Assembly (NCBI RefSeq): GCF_900626095.1
Contig: NZ_UYZZ01000001.1
Coordinates: 124,001-188,000, forward strand
DNA length: 64,000 nt
From: Clostridium rectalis
GTDB lineage: Bacteria; Bacillota; Clostridia; Clostridiales; Clostridiaceae
Direction of reading: 5' to 3'
This document shows, one piece after another, positions 46,270-54,959 of the stretch (positions are counted from its first letter, which is position 1; each line of letters opens with the position of its first letter). Below the pieces are notes generated by a model that saw only the letters and a list, made by a program, of their open reading frames with translations, was not told where the DNA came from and did not search any database. The position numbers and the translations under genes were made by a program.

Positions 46270-46310
46270 AAGTACTTGGAATAATCTCTAAAGTATTATT
46301 CCAAGTACTT
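46270..46310. repeat. Perfect 16-bp inverted repeat, isolated
   Basis: AAGTACTTGGAATAAT (46270-46285) and ATTATTCCAAGTACTT (46295-46310) are exact complements around a 9-base loop, with no T run and no gene ending nearby. It resembles the isolated repeat at 11123-11162 in length and lack of T's but not in sequence. Confidence 0.85.
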
Positions 46311-46630
46311 ATGAAATAGCAGTAATTACTAAATATATGTAATGAGAGTAGAAATTAATAAAGAAATAAATGGTTTATTCAATAGTGTCATGGTGAAAGT
46401 AATGCGGAGATTTAGAAAATATATTTTAGAAATTATTTATAAATTTATTATTAAAGTAAAAAATGATATAAATGAGTATAAAATATATTTTATATTAAAT
46501 TAATGTAAATTTTTTTATTATGTATGTAATAATGTATATGGCAGTGTTAATATTATTTTAAATGGCATCACTTTTTTGTATTAATATGTTATAATTTGGA
46601 TATAGTTTATCTAGAGGGAGTTGATAAAAG

Positions 46631-47776
46631 TTGCAGTTTCACAAAAATAGGATTTTAAGATATTTAGATATAGTTATAGCAGTGATAATTGGATTTATAT
46701 TAATAAAATTAATAAATAATTATAATGTGTTTTTTTCTTTTGTAAGTAAGTTTTTTTCTATAATTTCTCCCTTTATATTTGCTATGATAATAGCGTATAT
46801 ATTAAATCCTATAATGAATTTTTTAGAAAGAAAATTTAAGTTAAAAAGAAGTTTAAGTATTTTGATTACATATTCTTTAATAATATTTATTATAGCTATT
46901 TTTTTAATATATTTAATGCCTAAAATTACATCTAGTATCATAGATATCGGGAAAAATATTCCAGAAGTTGCCACTAAATCTCAAAATTGGATAAATAATT
47001 TTATACAAAAACATGGGTTGCAAGACTATATAGTCAATTCAATGGGAGATTTTAACCTTAAACCTGATTTTTTAGTTTCAAAGGCTAGTACTATATTAGT
47101 AAATGTGTTAAATACATTATTATCTAAAACTTTATCATTTACTAATTCTTTTATAAAATGGATTTTTGGTTTTATTATATCTATATATGTTTTAGCTGAC
47201 AAAGAAAGAATAATAGATTTTTTCAAGAAAATTATATATATAGTTTTTAAAAATAAAAACGGGACAAGAATAATGACTTTCTTTAAAAATATACATTATA
47301 TGATAGGAATTTATATAGGAACTAAGGCATTAGATTCACTAATAATCGCCATAATAGCGTTTGTAGGATTAAATATTTTAAAATCCCCATATACACTGTT
47401 AATAGCTTTAATTGTAGGGGTTACTAATATGATACCTTACTTTGGACCCTTTGTTGGTATGGTAGCGGCCTTTATTATTAACATATTCTTTAGTCCATTA
47501 AAAGCACTTTTTGTACTTATATTTCTATTTTTGTTGCAGCAATTTGATGGATGGTATTTAGATCCGAAACTTATAGGTGGTAAGGTAGGGTTAAATCCAT
47601 TCTTAATAATATTTGCAGTCACTGTAGGAGGAGGTTTTTATGGTGCTATAGGGATGCTTTTAGCAGTACCTACCATGGCAGTTATAAAGATTTATGTAGA
47701 CAAATTAATGTTAAAATACAATGATATTATAAACGATAGGGTTTATTCTAAAGATATAAATAATGAAGAGAAATAA
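46631..47776 (+). CDS. AI-2E family (YdbI/PerM-like) membrane protein
   Basis: 381 residues starting at TTG 46631, ten bases after AGAGGGAG. About eight hydrophobic segments with a large soluble loop between TM3 and TM4. The C-terminal half carries the family signature VGVTNMIPYFGPFVGMVAAF and later DPKLIGGKVGLNPFLIIFAV. Members are annotated as autoinducer-2 exporters or sodium/proton antiporters; the substrate here is not determined. Confidence 0.9.
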   Translation: MQFHKNRILRYLDIVIAVIIGFILIKLINNYNVFFSFVSKFFSIISPFIFAMIIAYILNPIMNFLERKFKLKRSLSILITYSLIIFIIAIFLIYLMPKITSSIIDIGKNIPEVATKSQNWINNFIQKHGLQDYIVNSMGDFNLKPDFLVSKASTILVNVLNTLLSKTLSFTNSFIKWIFGFIISIYVLADKERIIDFFKKIIYIVFKNKNGTRIMTFFKNIHYMIGIYIGTKALDSLIIAIIAFVGLNILKSPYTLLIALIVGVTNMIPYFGPFVGMVAAFIINIFFSPLKALFVLIFLFLLQQFDGWYLDPKLIGGKVGLNPFLIIFAVTVGGGFYGAIGMLLAVPTMAVIKIYVDKLMLKYNDIINDRVYSKDINNEEK

Positions 47777-47783
47777 TAAAACT

Positions 47784-47828
47784 GGGGCATGTAGTAATTA
47801 ATGTATTACTATATGCCCTAATTTTTAT
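47784..47828 (+). terminator. Terminator of the AI-2E gene
   Basis: GGGCATGTAGTAAT and ATTACTATATGCCC form a 14-bp stem with one G-T pair, then AATTTTTAT. Confidence 0.85.
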
Positions 47829-47969
47829 ACAATTTATTTAGAAAGGCGTATATTTTAAGAAATAATTTATAAAAAATGTAATAATTAATTAATAAATTTT
47901 TAATAAAAAATATATTCTTATAAAGTAATATGGTTATAAATAAAGGAGTATAGATTGAGGGAGATATAT

Positions 47970-48122
47970 ATGGGAAATGATAGAATTTTAGGATTAGTTA
48001 TTATAATGATAAGTGTTTTATTAAGTATTTTTATATCTAACAGAAAAAATTTAAATAAAACCAAATGGATATTAGGAGATTTAGTTTTGTTAGCAGGTGG
48101 CTTTTATATTATAGTTATATAA
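47970..48122 (+). CDS. Small 50-residue membrane protein
   Basis: ATG 47970 is preceded by GAGGGAG. The product MGNDRILGLVIIMISVLLSI, then FISNRKNLNKTKWILGDLVL and LAGGFYIIVI, has two hydrophobic helices around a basic turn. No family is recognised. It lies 29 bases ahead of the glucosaminidase gene and may be co-transcribed with it. Confidence 0.65.
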   Translation: MGNDRILGLVIIMISVLLSIFISNRKNLNKTKWILGDLVLLAGGFYIIVI

Positions 48123-48151
48123 TAGGCAATTTTTAATATAGGGGGAATACA

Positions 48152-49072
48152 ATGTGCAAAAAGAAGAAAACTTGTTTGATTACTGTATTAATTATATTTT
48201 CTGTTGCAATTTATAGTTTGAAGATATTATTAAACTATAAAGGTGTAAAAATTGATGTTGGTTATATGAAAAGATGTATAGAAATAGCAGATGAGGTTAG
48301 TTATAATAGTTTTCAAGTAAATTGGAAATATTTATATGCAATAACTTTAACTGTGAATAAAGATGAGTTAAAAAAAATAAAAGACCAGGAAATCAGAAGT
48401 ATTGCTAATAGTTTTATTGTGAAAAACAATGATGCTAATAAGTTTAAAAAAAGCAACTATAAATTAAGAAGTTTGGATGAAGTTTTAACGGAAATGAATA
48501 TCATAGATAAGCAAAAAGATAAGGTATATAAATATATGAATAAGCTGGAGAATAAAGCTTTAGTAAACATAAGTGTTGAGCAAAAGGAATTTATAAATAA
48601 TTTAGAAAAATATGCCATAGAGGGTTATTATAATTTTGGTATACTGCCATCAATAACTATCTCCCAGGCTATATTAGAATCAGGTTGGGGAAAATCTAAA
48701 CTAAGTATACAGGCTAATAATATTTTTGGAATAAAAGCAGATAAGAACTTTCATGGGAAGTCTATATTAATGGAGACTAAAGAAAACTACAAGGATGTTA
48801 TAAAAGACAAATTTAGAAGTTATAATTCACCAGAGGAATCTATTAAAGACTATATGAATTTTTTGAAAGAAAATAAAAGATATAAGCAAAATGGTGTATT
48901 TGATGCCACACATTATACTAAACAAGCTAAAGCTATAGAGAAAGCAGGATATAGTACTATACAAAATAAGAAAGGTGATAAGGTATATTCACAGATGTTA
49001 ATAGACATAATAAAGCAATATAATTTACAGCTTATAGATAATAAGGCACAAACCTACTATTTTAATAAATAA
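48152..49072 (+). CDS. GH73-type glucosaminidase (peptidoglycan hydrolase), membrane-anchored
   Basis: 306 residues from ATG 48152 (GGGGG upstream). The N-terminal helix (LITVLIIFSVAIYSLKILL) is a signal anchor. Residues ~145-300 are a glucosaminidase domain with the catalytic Glu176 in ISQAILESGWGKSKLS and the later NNIFGIKA and FRSYNSPEESIKDYMNF. The middle region has no known domain. It should cleave N-acetylglucosaminyl bonds in the cell wall during growth, separation or spore stages. Confidence 0.88.
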   Translation: MCKKKKTCLITVLIIFSVAIYSLKILLNYKGVKIDVGYMKRCIEIADEVSYNSFQVNWKYLYAITLTVNKDELKKIKDQEIRSIANSFIVKNNDANKFKKSNYKLRSLDEVLTEMNIIDKQKDKVYKYMNKLENKALVNISVEQKEFINNLEKYAIEGYYNFGILPSITISQAILESGWGKSKLSIQANNIFGIKADKNFHGKSILMETKENYKDVIKDKFRSYNSPEESIKDYMNFLKENKRYKQNGVFDATHYTKQAKAIEKAGYSTIQNKKGDKVYSQMLIDIIKQYNLQLIDNKAQTYYFNK

Positions 49073-49241
49073 ACAAAAATCATATATAGAATTTTAAAAT
49101 ATTTGAGTTTGTTTTTGTAAGATTAATCCAAATAAAAGGATAAGTAAAGAAAGAATAACTGTTTAATAAATACATATATATATAGTACAACTTTCTGTTA
49201 TTACATTATAAAAATATTTATAAATAATTGGGAGGAGTGAA

Positions 49242-50627
49242 ATGGAAAGTTATGATACTATAATAAAAAATGGTATTATTGTTACCGAAGGGGATACTGT
49301 TAAAGGGGATATAGGAATAAAAAAAGGGAAAATAGTAACCATATCTGAAAGTTTACAAGGTGCTGAGGGGAAAATTATTGATGCTTCTGGAAAGTATATT
49401 TTTCCAGGTGGTATAGATCCACATACACATATGGATATGCCGTTTTGTGGAACTTTTTCTAGTGATGATTTTATTACTGGAACAAAAGCTGCTGCATGTG
49501 GTGGAACTACTACAATAGTAGATTTTGCTATACAGCCTAAAGGTAAAACTTTGAAAGACACAGTTAAGATTTGGAGAGAAAAATCAGATAAAAAATCTTG
49601 CATAGATTACGGAATTCATATTGTAATTACAGATATGAATGATACCATTATGAGGGAAATACCAGATATAATAAAAGAAGGATATTCTAGCTTCAAATTA
49701 TTTATGACTTATGATGGAATGAAAGTAGATGATGATACTTTAATGAAAACTCTTATGCATGTTACTAGAAGTGGTGGATTGACTTGTGTGCATGCAGAAA
49801 ATTACTATGTTATAGACTACTATACAAAAAAATTTTTAAAAGAAGGGAAAATTGAACCTAAATATCATGCAATATCACGTCCTGAATTATGTGAAGGAGA
49901 AGCGGTAGGAAGAGCTATAAAACTAGCGCAAATATGTAAAGCTCCTTTATATATAGTTCATAATACTTGTGAGGCATCTACATCAGAGATAGCTAGAGCA
50001 AGAGAAAGAGGATATCCAGTTATGGGTGAAACTTGTCCACAGTATTTATTTTTATCTAATGAAAATTATGAAGAACCAGGTTTTAATGGATCAAAATACG
50101 TTATGTCCCCTCCTCTCAGAAATAGGGAAAACTGGCCGGTTTTATGGAAAGGATTACAAAATAACACATTACAAGTAGTATCTACAGATCATTGCCCTTT
50201 TTTTATAAAACAGAAGGAAATGGGCCTAGATGATTTTACCAAAATACCGAATGGGGTACCAGGAGTGGAACTTAGAATGTGTCTTATGTATAATTATGGG
50301 GTTAGAGAAGGAAGAATTAGTTTACAAAGATTTGTAGAATTAACTTCTACTAATGCAGCTAAAATCTTTGGGATGTATCCCCAAAAAGGAACTATTGCAG
50401 TTGGGTGTGATGCAGATATAGTTATATTTGATCCCAATAAAGAACTTACTATAACTCATAAAAATCTTAATGAAAATGTGGACTATACACCTTATGAAGG
50501 TTTTAAAATAAAAGGATATCCAATTATTACATTATCACAAGGAGAAATAGTGGCTAAGTATGGTAAATTTATTGGAAAAGAGGGAGCTGGGAAATTTATA
50601 AAAAGAGGAAAACCTAAAATTATATAA
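49242..50627 (+). CDS. Dihydropyrimidinase (hydantoinase family)
   Basis: 461 residues; GGGAGG upstream of ATG 49242. All metal ligands of the amidohydrolase site are visible: GGIDPHTHMD (His61, His63), SSFKLF (Lys152, to be carbamylated), CVHAEN (His184), IVHNTC (His240) and STDHCPF (Asp316). It hydrolyses 5,6-dihydropyrimidines or hydantoins to N-carbamoyl acids. The typical HVS after strand six is HNT here, a small deviation. No other pyrimidine-degradation gene is adjacent, so it may serve a stand-alone salvage or degradative role. Confidence 0.93.
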   Translation: MESYDTIIKNGIIVTEGDTVKGDIGIKKGKIVTISESLQGAEGKIIDASGKYIFPGGIDPHTHMDMPFCGTFSSDDFITGTKAAACGGTTTIVDFAIQPKGKTLKDTVKIWREKSDKKSCIDYGIHIVITDMNDTIMREIPDIIKEGYSSFKLFMTYDGMKVDDDTLMKTLMHVTRSGGLTCVHAENYYVIDYYTKKFLKEGKIEPKYHAISRPELCEGEAVGRAIKLAQICKAPLYIVHNTCEASTSEIARARERGYPVMGETCPQYLFLSNENYEEPGFNGSKYVMSPPLRNRENWPVLWKGLQNNTLQVVSTDHCPFFIKQKEMGLDDFTKIPNGVPGVELRMCLMYNYGVREGRISLQRFVELTSTNAAKIFGMYPQKGTIAVGCDADIVIFDPNKELTITHKNLNENVDYTPYEGFKIKGYPIITLSQGEIVAKYGKFIGKEGAGKFIKRGKPKII

Positions 50628-50659
50628 TATTAAGATAATTACAAGGGTAGGTTTGAATT

Positions 50660-50804
50660 ATGAGTTCACTGACTAAACTTACCATAACTACAGCTATTAT
50701 TTGTGGAGTTGGGCGTTTATATGTAGTTTTTCTACATTTGCAGCCAATGGAAATTTAAAAGTTACACTTCTGGTACTTATTTAGGAGGAATTCTAGTTTT
50801 GTAA
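50660..50804 (+). pseudogene. Decayed small membrane-protein gene
   Basis: ATG 50660 reads MSSLTKLTITTAIICGVG and then continues hydrophobic only after a frame change (FICSFSTFAANGNLKVTLLV), followed by a TAG and, in another frame, GGILVL and a stop. Repairing the frames gives a two-helix protein of about 48 residues. The family is unknown. Confidence 0.45.
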
Positions 50805-50862
50805 AAAGGTAGAAAATAGCTTTATAGGGTAATAAATAAAAGAAATAATAATAAAAATAAAT

Positions 50863-50921
50863 TGCTTTCTTTATATTATACAGTTAAATAAAGAACTGTT
50901 TTTATAAAGGAAGCATTTTAA
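50863..50921 (+). terminator. Large terminator-like hairpin
   Basis: TGCTTTCTTTATA (50863-50875) pairs with TATAAAGGAAGCA (50903-50915), and within it ACAGTT pairs with AACTGT; TTTTA follows. Confidence 0.75.
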
Positions 50922-51047
50922 TGTTTAATGTATTATTTTATCGAGTTTAAAATATTTTTAAAGTTATTTAAGAATTTATTATAAATAACGATAAATAACT
51001 GTAGTAATAAGGGGAATTACTTTACATGCAATAAGGGAGGGACAGTG

Positions 51048-51197
51048 GTGAAAAATATAAAAGGGTTTTGGAACAAGATTACTAAGGACAACTTAGAAAA
51101 CGATATCAATATTAAAAAATATATAATGGATTTTGGAAAAACAAAAGAAACTATAGAACTACTAATGATGTTAAATAATAGTTTTATTATAAAATAG
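51048..51197 (+). CDS. Small 49-residue protein, unknown
   Basis: GTG 51048 is preceded by GGGAGGGA at ideal spacing. The product begins MKNIKGFWNKITKDNLENDI and ends in a helical ETIELLMMLNNSFIIK. It is soluble and charged. No family is recognised. The strong ribosome site supports a real gene, upstream of the second GlpA-like operon's promoter. Confidence 0.6.
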   Translation: MKNIKGFWNKITKDNLENDINIKKYIMDFGKTKETIELLMMLNNSFIIK

Positions 51198-51288
51198 GTT
51201 TATAATTTATCAGTATGATAGCAGTTATATTGAAAACAATTATATAAAATAGCATAAATATTAGAAAATAAAATTATTTATAAAAATA

Positions 51289-51317
51289 TTGAAAGATAAA
51301 TATATATATGGTACAAT
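51289..51317 (+). promoter_or_regulatory. Promoter of the second GlpA-like operon
   Basis: TTGAAA (51289-51294), a 17-base spacer and TACAAT (51312-51317). It gives a leader of about 110 bases before the first gene. Confidence 0.7.
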
Positions 51318-51357
51318 AGTGTTGAAAAATGTTATGATTAATTTAAGGCAGAGATTA

Positions 51358-51416
51358 GAGAGCCTTAATTTAGGAGAGATAGAGTTCTCTCTTAAATTAA
51401 GGCTCTTATTTTTTGC
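51358..51416 (+). terminator. Leader terminator ahead of the second GlpA-like operon
   Basis: AGAGCCTTAATTTA (from 51359) pairs with TAAATTAAGGCTCT (to 51406), extended inside by GAGAGA/TCTCTC, and is followed by TATTTTTT. The T run ends only 20 bases before the ribosome site, so transcription must be rescued from this terminator for expression. In Bacillus the GlpP protein does this at glp leaders; whether a GlpP homologue acts here is inference. Confidence 0.85.
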
Positions 51417-51433
51417 CACAAAGGAGGAACAAT

Positions 51434-52861
51434 ATGTTTGATATAATAATAATTGGTGCTGGAGTTACAGGGTGTGCAATAGCAAGAGAATTATCTAAAT
51501 ATAATTTAAAAACATGTGTACTAGAAAAAGAAGCAGATGTTGCAGCTGGTACTAGTAAAGCAAATAGTGGAATAGTGCATGCTGGAGAAGATCCAATGCC
51601 AGGTACACTAAAGGCTAAGATGAATATAAGAGGAAATGAAATGTTTGATAAACTAAAAGAGGAGTTAGACTTTCCTTTTAAGAGAAATGAATCTTTAGTG
51701 CTTTGTTTTAATGAAGAAGATATATGTAAATTAGAAGATTTAAAACAGCGTGGACTTGAAAATGGAGTTCCTGATACCATGAGAATATTAAATAGAGATG
51801 AAGCTTTGAAGTTAGAACCAAATTTATCAGATAATGTTGTAGCGGTATTAACTCTGCCTACAGGAGGAATAGTATGTCCTTATGAATTTACAATTGCATT
51901 AGCGGAAAATGCAAATATAAATGGAGTAGAGTTTAAATTTGATACAAAGGTTTTAGAGATAGAAAAAAAAGAAGATTCATATGTATTGCAAACTAATAAA
52001 GGCAATATAGAAGGGAAAATAGTTATAAATGCAGCAGGTCTTTTCGGAGACAAGCTAAATAATATGGTTAGTGATAAGAAATATAGAATTGTTGCTAGAA
52101 AAGGTGAATATCTATTATTTGATAAGTCTGTTGGAAGCATGGTAAATAGAACATTATTTCAATTACCAACTAAAATGGGAAAAGGGGTTTTAGTAACTCC
52201 AACTGTGGATGGAAATTTACTTATGGGACCTACTTCAGTGGATTTAGATGATAAAGATAATTTAGAAACTACAGCAGAGGGATTAGGTATGATTTTTGAA
52301 AAAGCTCCTCTTACAATTAAAGAAATACCGTCAAGACAAGTTATAACGTCTTTTGCAGGACTTAGGGCTCATGAGGTATCGGGGGATTTTATAATCGAAG
52401 AGGTGGAAGATTGTAAAAATTTTATAAATGTTATAGGTATAGAGTCACCAGGACTTACTAGCGCACCAGCTATTGGTGAATATATTAGAGAAATAATAGT
52501 GGATAAGTTAAAACCTGAGAAAAATAAAGAATTTAATCCTATAAGAAAATCTATACCTAAATTTAGAGAAATGAATAATGATGAAAGAAAAGAACTTATA
52601 AAAAGGGATCCAGCCTATGGGAGAATAGTTTGTAGATGTGAAACTGTTACAGAAGGAGAAATAAGAGATTCTATAAGAAGACCTTTAGGTGCAAGAAACT
52701 TAGACGGAGTAAAAAGAAGAACGAGAGCAGGTATGGGAAGATGCCAAAGTGGATTTTGTTTAAATAAGACTGTTGATATATTAGCTGAAGAGCTAAAGAC
52801 TATGCGTAAAGGTGTAACTAAATTTGGTAATAAATCAACTGTACTTGTAGATAATGAATAA
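51434..52861 (+). CDS. GlpA/LhgO-like FAD dehydrogenase with BFD-like [2Fe-2S] domain (copy 2)
   Basis: 475 residues from ATG 51434, seven bases after AAGGAGG; the in-frame TTG at 51413 lies in the terminator T run and is excluded. The FAD fold is FDIIIIGAGVTGCAIARELS, and HAGEDPMPGTLKAK matches the glycerol-3-phosphate dehydrogenase family. The C-terminal CRCETVTEGE...GRCQSGFC is the BFD-like cluster domain. It is clearly a paralogue of the gene at 16169-17626. The leader terminator and lack of a GntR gene point to separate regulation and maybe a different substrate, such as glycerol-3-phosphate. Confidence 0.87.
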   Translation: MFDIIIIGAGVTGCAIARELSKYNLKTCVLEKEADVAAGTSKANSGIVHAGEDPMPGTLKAKMNIRGNEMFDKLKEELDFPFKRNESLVLCFNEEDICKLEDLKQRGLENGVPDTMRILNRDEALKLEPNLSDNVVAVLTLPTGGIVCPYEFTIALAENANINGVEFKFDTKVLEIEKKEDSYVLQTNKGNIEGKIVINAAGLFGDKLNNMVSDKKYRIVARKGEYLLFDKSVGSMVNRTLFQLPTKMGKGVLVTPTVDGNLLMGPTSVDLDDKDNLETTAEGLGMIFEKAPLTIKEIPSRQVITSFAGLRAHEVSGDFIIEEVEDCKNFINVIGIESPGLTSAPAIGEYIREIIVDKLKPEKNKEFNPIRKSIPKFREMNNDERKELIKRDPAYGRIVCRCETVTEGEIRDSIRRPLGARNLDGVKRRTRAGMGRCQSGFCLNKTVDILAEELKTMRKGVTKFGNKSTVLVDNE

Positions 52862-52880
52862 AAAAATGGAGGGCTTAATT

Positions 52881-54134
52881 ATGCAACAATATGATATTGT
52901 TATAATAGGTGGGGGTCCAGCAGGACTTGCAGCAGCAATAAAGGCTAAAGAAGAAGGAATTGATAATATATTAATACTTGAAAGGGATAAGAGTCTTGGT
53001 GGGATACTTAATCAATGTATTCATAATGGTTTTGGGCTTCATACTTTCAAAGAAGAACTTACAGGACCAGAGTATGCTCAAAGATTTATAGACAAGATAT
53101 CAGATATGAAAGTAGATTATAAACTAAATACTATGGTTATTGATTTAAATGAAGATAAAATTATAACAGCAGTAAATGATGAGGATGGAATATTAGAAAT
53201 TAAAGCAAAGTCTATAATACTCGCTATGGGCTGTAGAGAAAGACCAAGAGGTGCAATAAATATACCGGGTAGTAGATGTGCGGGTATATATACTGCTGGT
53301 ACTGCACAAAAGTTTGTAAATATAGAAGGGGAAATGCCAGGTAGAGAAGTAGTAATACTTGGATCTGGGGATATTGGACTTATAATGGCTAGAAGAATGA
53401 CCCTTGAGGGGGCGAAGGTAAAGGCAGTAGTTGAGCTTATGCCGTATTCAGGTGGACTTAAAAGAAATATAGTTCAATGTTTAGATGATTTTGGTATTCC
53501 TTTAAAACTTGCCCACACTGTTACTAAAATTGAAGGAAAAGATAGGGTTACAGGAGTTAATATATCAAAAGTAGATGATAAAATGAGACCAATAAGGGGA
53601 ACAGAGGAATACATTCCATGTGATACTTTATTGTTATCTGTAGGATTACTTCCTGAAAATGAGCTTTCAAGAAAAGCAGGAGTAAAACTTGGTGTAACTG
53701 GTGGACCAGAAGTAGATGAAAGAATGGGAACTAACATAGAAGGTGTATTTGCTTGTGGGAATGTACTACATGTACATGATTTAGTTGACTTTGTTACGGA
53801 GGAAAGTTATAATGCTGGTAAAAATGCAGCTGATTATATAAAAGGTAAGAAAGTTAATAAAGAAGTTGTGGAATTAATACCGGGAAATGGAGTGTCTTAC
53901 ACTGTTCCAAAAACTATTCATGTAGATAATATAAATAAAGGTGTGGATATTAGGTTTAGAGTCAGAAATGTGTTTAAAGATAAATTTATATCAGTATATT
54001 TTGATAATAAGCAAGTAATTCATAGAAAAAAAAGGGTACTAGCACCTGGAGAAATGGAAACTTTAAAACTTGCAGAAGGTATGTTTGAAGAAAATCCTAA
54101 CTGTAAAAATATTACCATAAAAATTGAGGACTAA
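52881..54134 (+). CDS. FAD/NAD(P)-dependent oxidoreductase subunit (copy 2)
   Basis: 417 residues from ATG 52881, with GGAGGG seven bases ahead; the earlier in-frame ATG 52854 overlaps the previous gene and lacks such a site. YDIVIIGGGPAGLAAAIKAK and VVILGSGDIGLIMARRM are its two nucleotide-binding folds. The sequence parallels the gene at 17626-18864 throughout (MGCRERPRGAINIPGSRCAG). It likely forms the electron-transfer subunit of the second dehydrogenase. Confidence 0.87.
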   Translation: MQQYDIVIIGGGPAGLAAAIKAKEEGIDNILILERDKSLGGILNQCIHNGFGLHTFKEELTGPEYAQRFIDKISDMKVDYKLNTMVIDLNEDKIITAVNDEDGILEIKAKSIILAMGCRERPRGAINIPGSRCAGIYTAGTAQKFVNIEGEMPGREVVILGSGDIGLIMARRMTLEGAKVKAVVELMPYSGGLKRNIVQCLDDFGIPLKLAHTVTKIEGKDRVTGVNISKVDDKMRPIRGTEEYIPCDTLLLSVGLLPENELSRKAGVKLGVTGGPEVDERMGTNIEGVFACGNVLHVHDLVDFVTEESYNAGKNAADYIKGKKVNKEVVELIPGNGVSYTVPKTIHVDNINKGVDIRFRVRNVFKDKFISVYFDNKQVIHRKKRVLAPGEMETLKLAEGMFEENPNCKNITIKIED

Positions 54135-54181
54135 CGTATATAAATATTGTGTTAATATAAGTAAGAGAGAGGAGAATTTTT

Positions 54182-54550
54182 ATGAATAGTAAAGATTTAG
54201 TATGCATAGGATGTCCTATGGGATGTGCTCTTCAAGTTGAATTAAAAGATAAAAAAGTTACAAAAGTAACAGGGAATATATGTCCTAGGGGAAAGGCTTA
54301 CGCAGAAAAAGAGTGTACAAATCCTACTAGAATAGTGACTTCTTCTATTAAACTTGAAAATGGTGAAATAGATATGGTTTCTGTTAAGACAGAAAAAGAT
54401 ATACCTAAGGGTAAAATTTTTGAATGTGTACAGGCTATAAATAAATTAAAAGTTAAAGCACCAATAAATGTGGGAGAAATACTAATAAAAGATGTTGCCA
54501 ATACAGGAGTAAATATTGTAGCTACAAAAAAAGTGAAGGCAGTTAATTAA
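54182..54550 (+). CDS. DUF1667 Fe-S-type small subunit (copy 2)
   Basis: 122 residues; GAGGAG before ATG 54182. CIGCPMGCALQVE and GNICPRGKAYAEKEC give the cysteine pattern. It is a paralogue of the gene at 18864-19229, here separated from its partner by 47 bases instead of overlapping. Confidence 0.87.
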   Translation: MNSKDLVCIGCPMGCALQVELKDKKVTKVTGNICPRGKAYAEKECTNPTRIVTSSIKLENGEIDMVSVKTEKDIPKGKIFECVQAINKLKVKAPINVGEILIKDVANTGVNIVATKKVKAVN

Positions 54551-54556
54551 ATAGAT

Positions 54557-54604
54557 TAAATAAAGCATGTAATGTTAAAGTTTTAATATTGCATGCTTTA
54601 TTTA
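54557..54604 (+). terminator. Terminator of the second GlpA-like operon
   Basis: TAAATAAAGCATG (54557-54569) pairs perfectly with CATGCTTTATTTA (54592-54604). Confidence 0.8.
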
Positions 54605-54607
54605 ATA

Positions 54608-54661
54608 TTTACATAGTAGAGAAAATGTAGTAAAATATTATTGATAATAAATATCATTATC
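54608..54661 (+). promoter_or_regulatory. feoA promoter with Fur box
   Basis: TTTACA (54608-54613), a 17-base spacer and TAAAAT (54631-54636) are followed by GATAATAAATATCATTATC (54643-54661), which matches the 19-bp Fur consensus at 16 positions. The Fur box covers the expected transcription start, so iron-Fur should repress the gene. Confidence 0.85.
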
Positions 54662-54724
54662 AATAACGAAATGGTGTTTTAATTATATTAAAAATTGAAC
54701 TTATTAGTTTAAGGAGGAATATAT

Positions 54725-54958
54725 ATGAATGGATTAAATGTGCCTTTAAATTTTTTGAACGAGGGAAGATTTGGCAGGGTAGAAAGTATATCTAGTGGTG
54801 AATTAATAATTAAAAAACTTATGGAAATGGGTATTGTAAAAGGTAGTACTATACAGGTTATGAAAAATGATATGGGACCTATGATACTAAGAATAGGAGA
54901 GACACGTTTAGTATTAGGTAAAGGAATGGCGCAGAAGGTTATAGTTAGGGAATGCTAA
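54725..54958 (+). CDS. feoA: FeoA-family ferrous iron transport protein
   Basis: 77 residues; AAGGAGG precedes ATG 54725. An SH3-like FeoA domain: GRVESISSGELIIKKLMEMG, IVKGSTIQV and LGKGMAQKVIV. It normally assists the FeoB iron(II) transporter. No feoB follows; the next gene is a dead chemoreceptor, so the partner must lie elsewhere or this FeoA acts alone. Confidence 0.92.
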   Translation: MNGLNVPLNFLNEGRFGRVESISSGELIIKKLMEMGIVKGSTIQVMKNDMGPMILRIGETRLVLGKGMAQKVIVREC

Positions 54959-54959
54959 T

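Larger units (their letters stand above)
45858..46630 (+). other. Large intergenic region with a small ORF and an inverted repeat
   Basis: About 770 bases between divergent genes. It contains the PurBox-like sites, a possible 32-codon membrane peptide (46058-46156) and a 16-bp inverted repeat (46270-46310). An open frame of 53 codons (46342-46503) has no ribosome site and is not annotated. Confidence 0.6.

Noticed and set aside
46342-46503. 53-codon open frame
   Set aside because: No ribosome site and an amino-acid make-up expected from AT-rich noncoding DNA.
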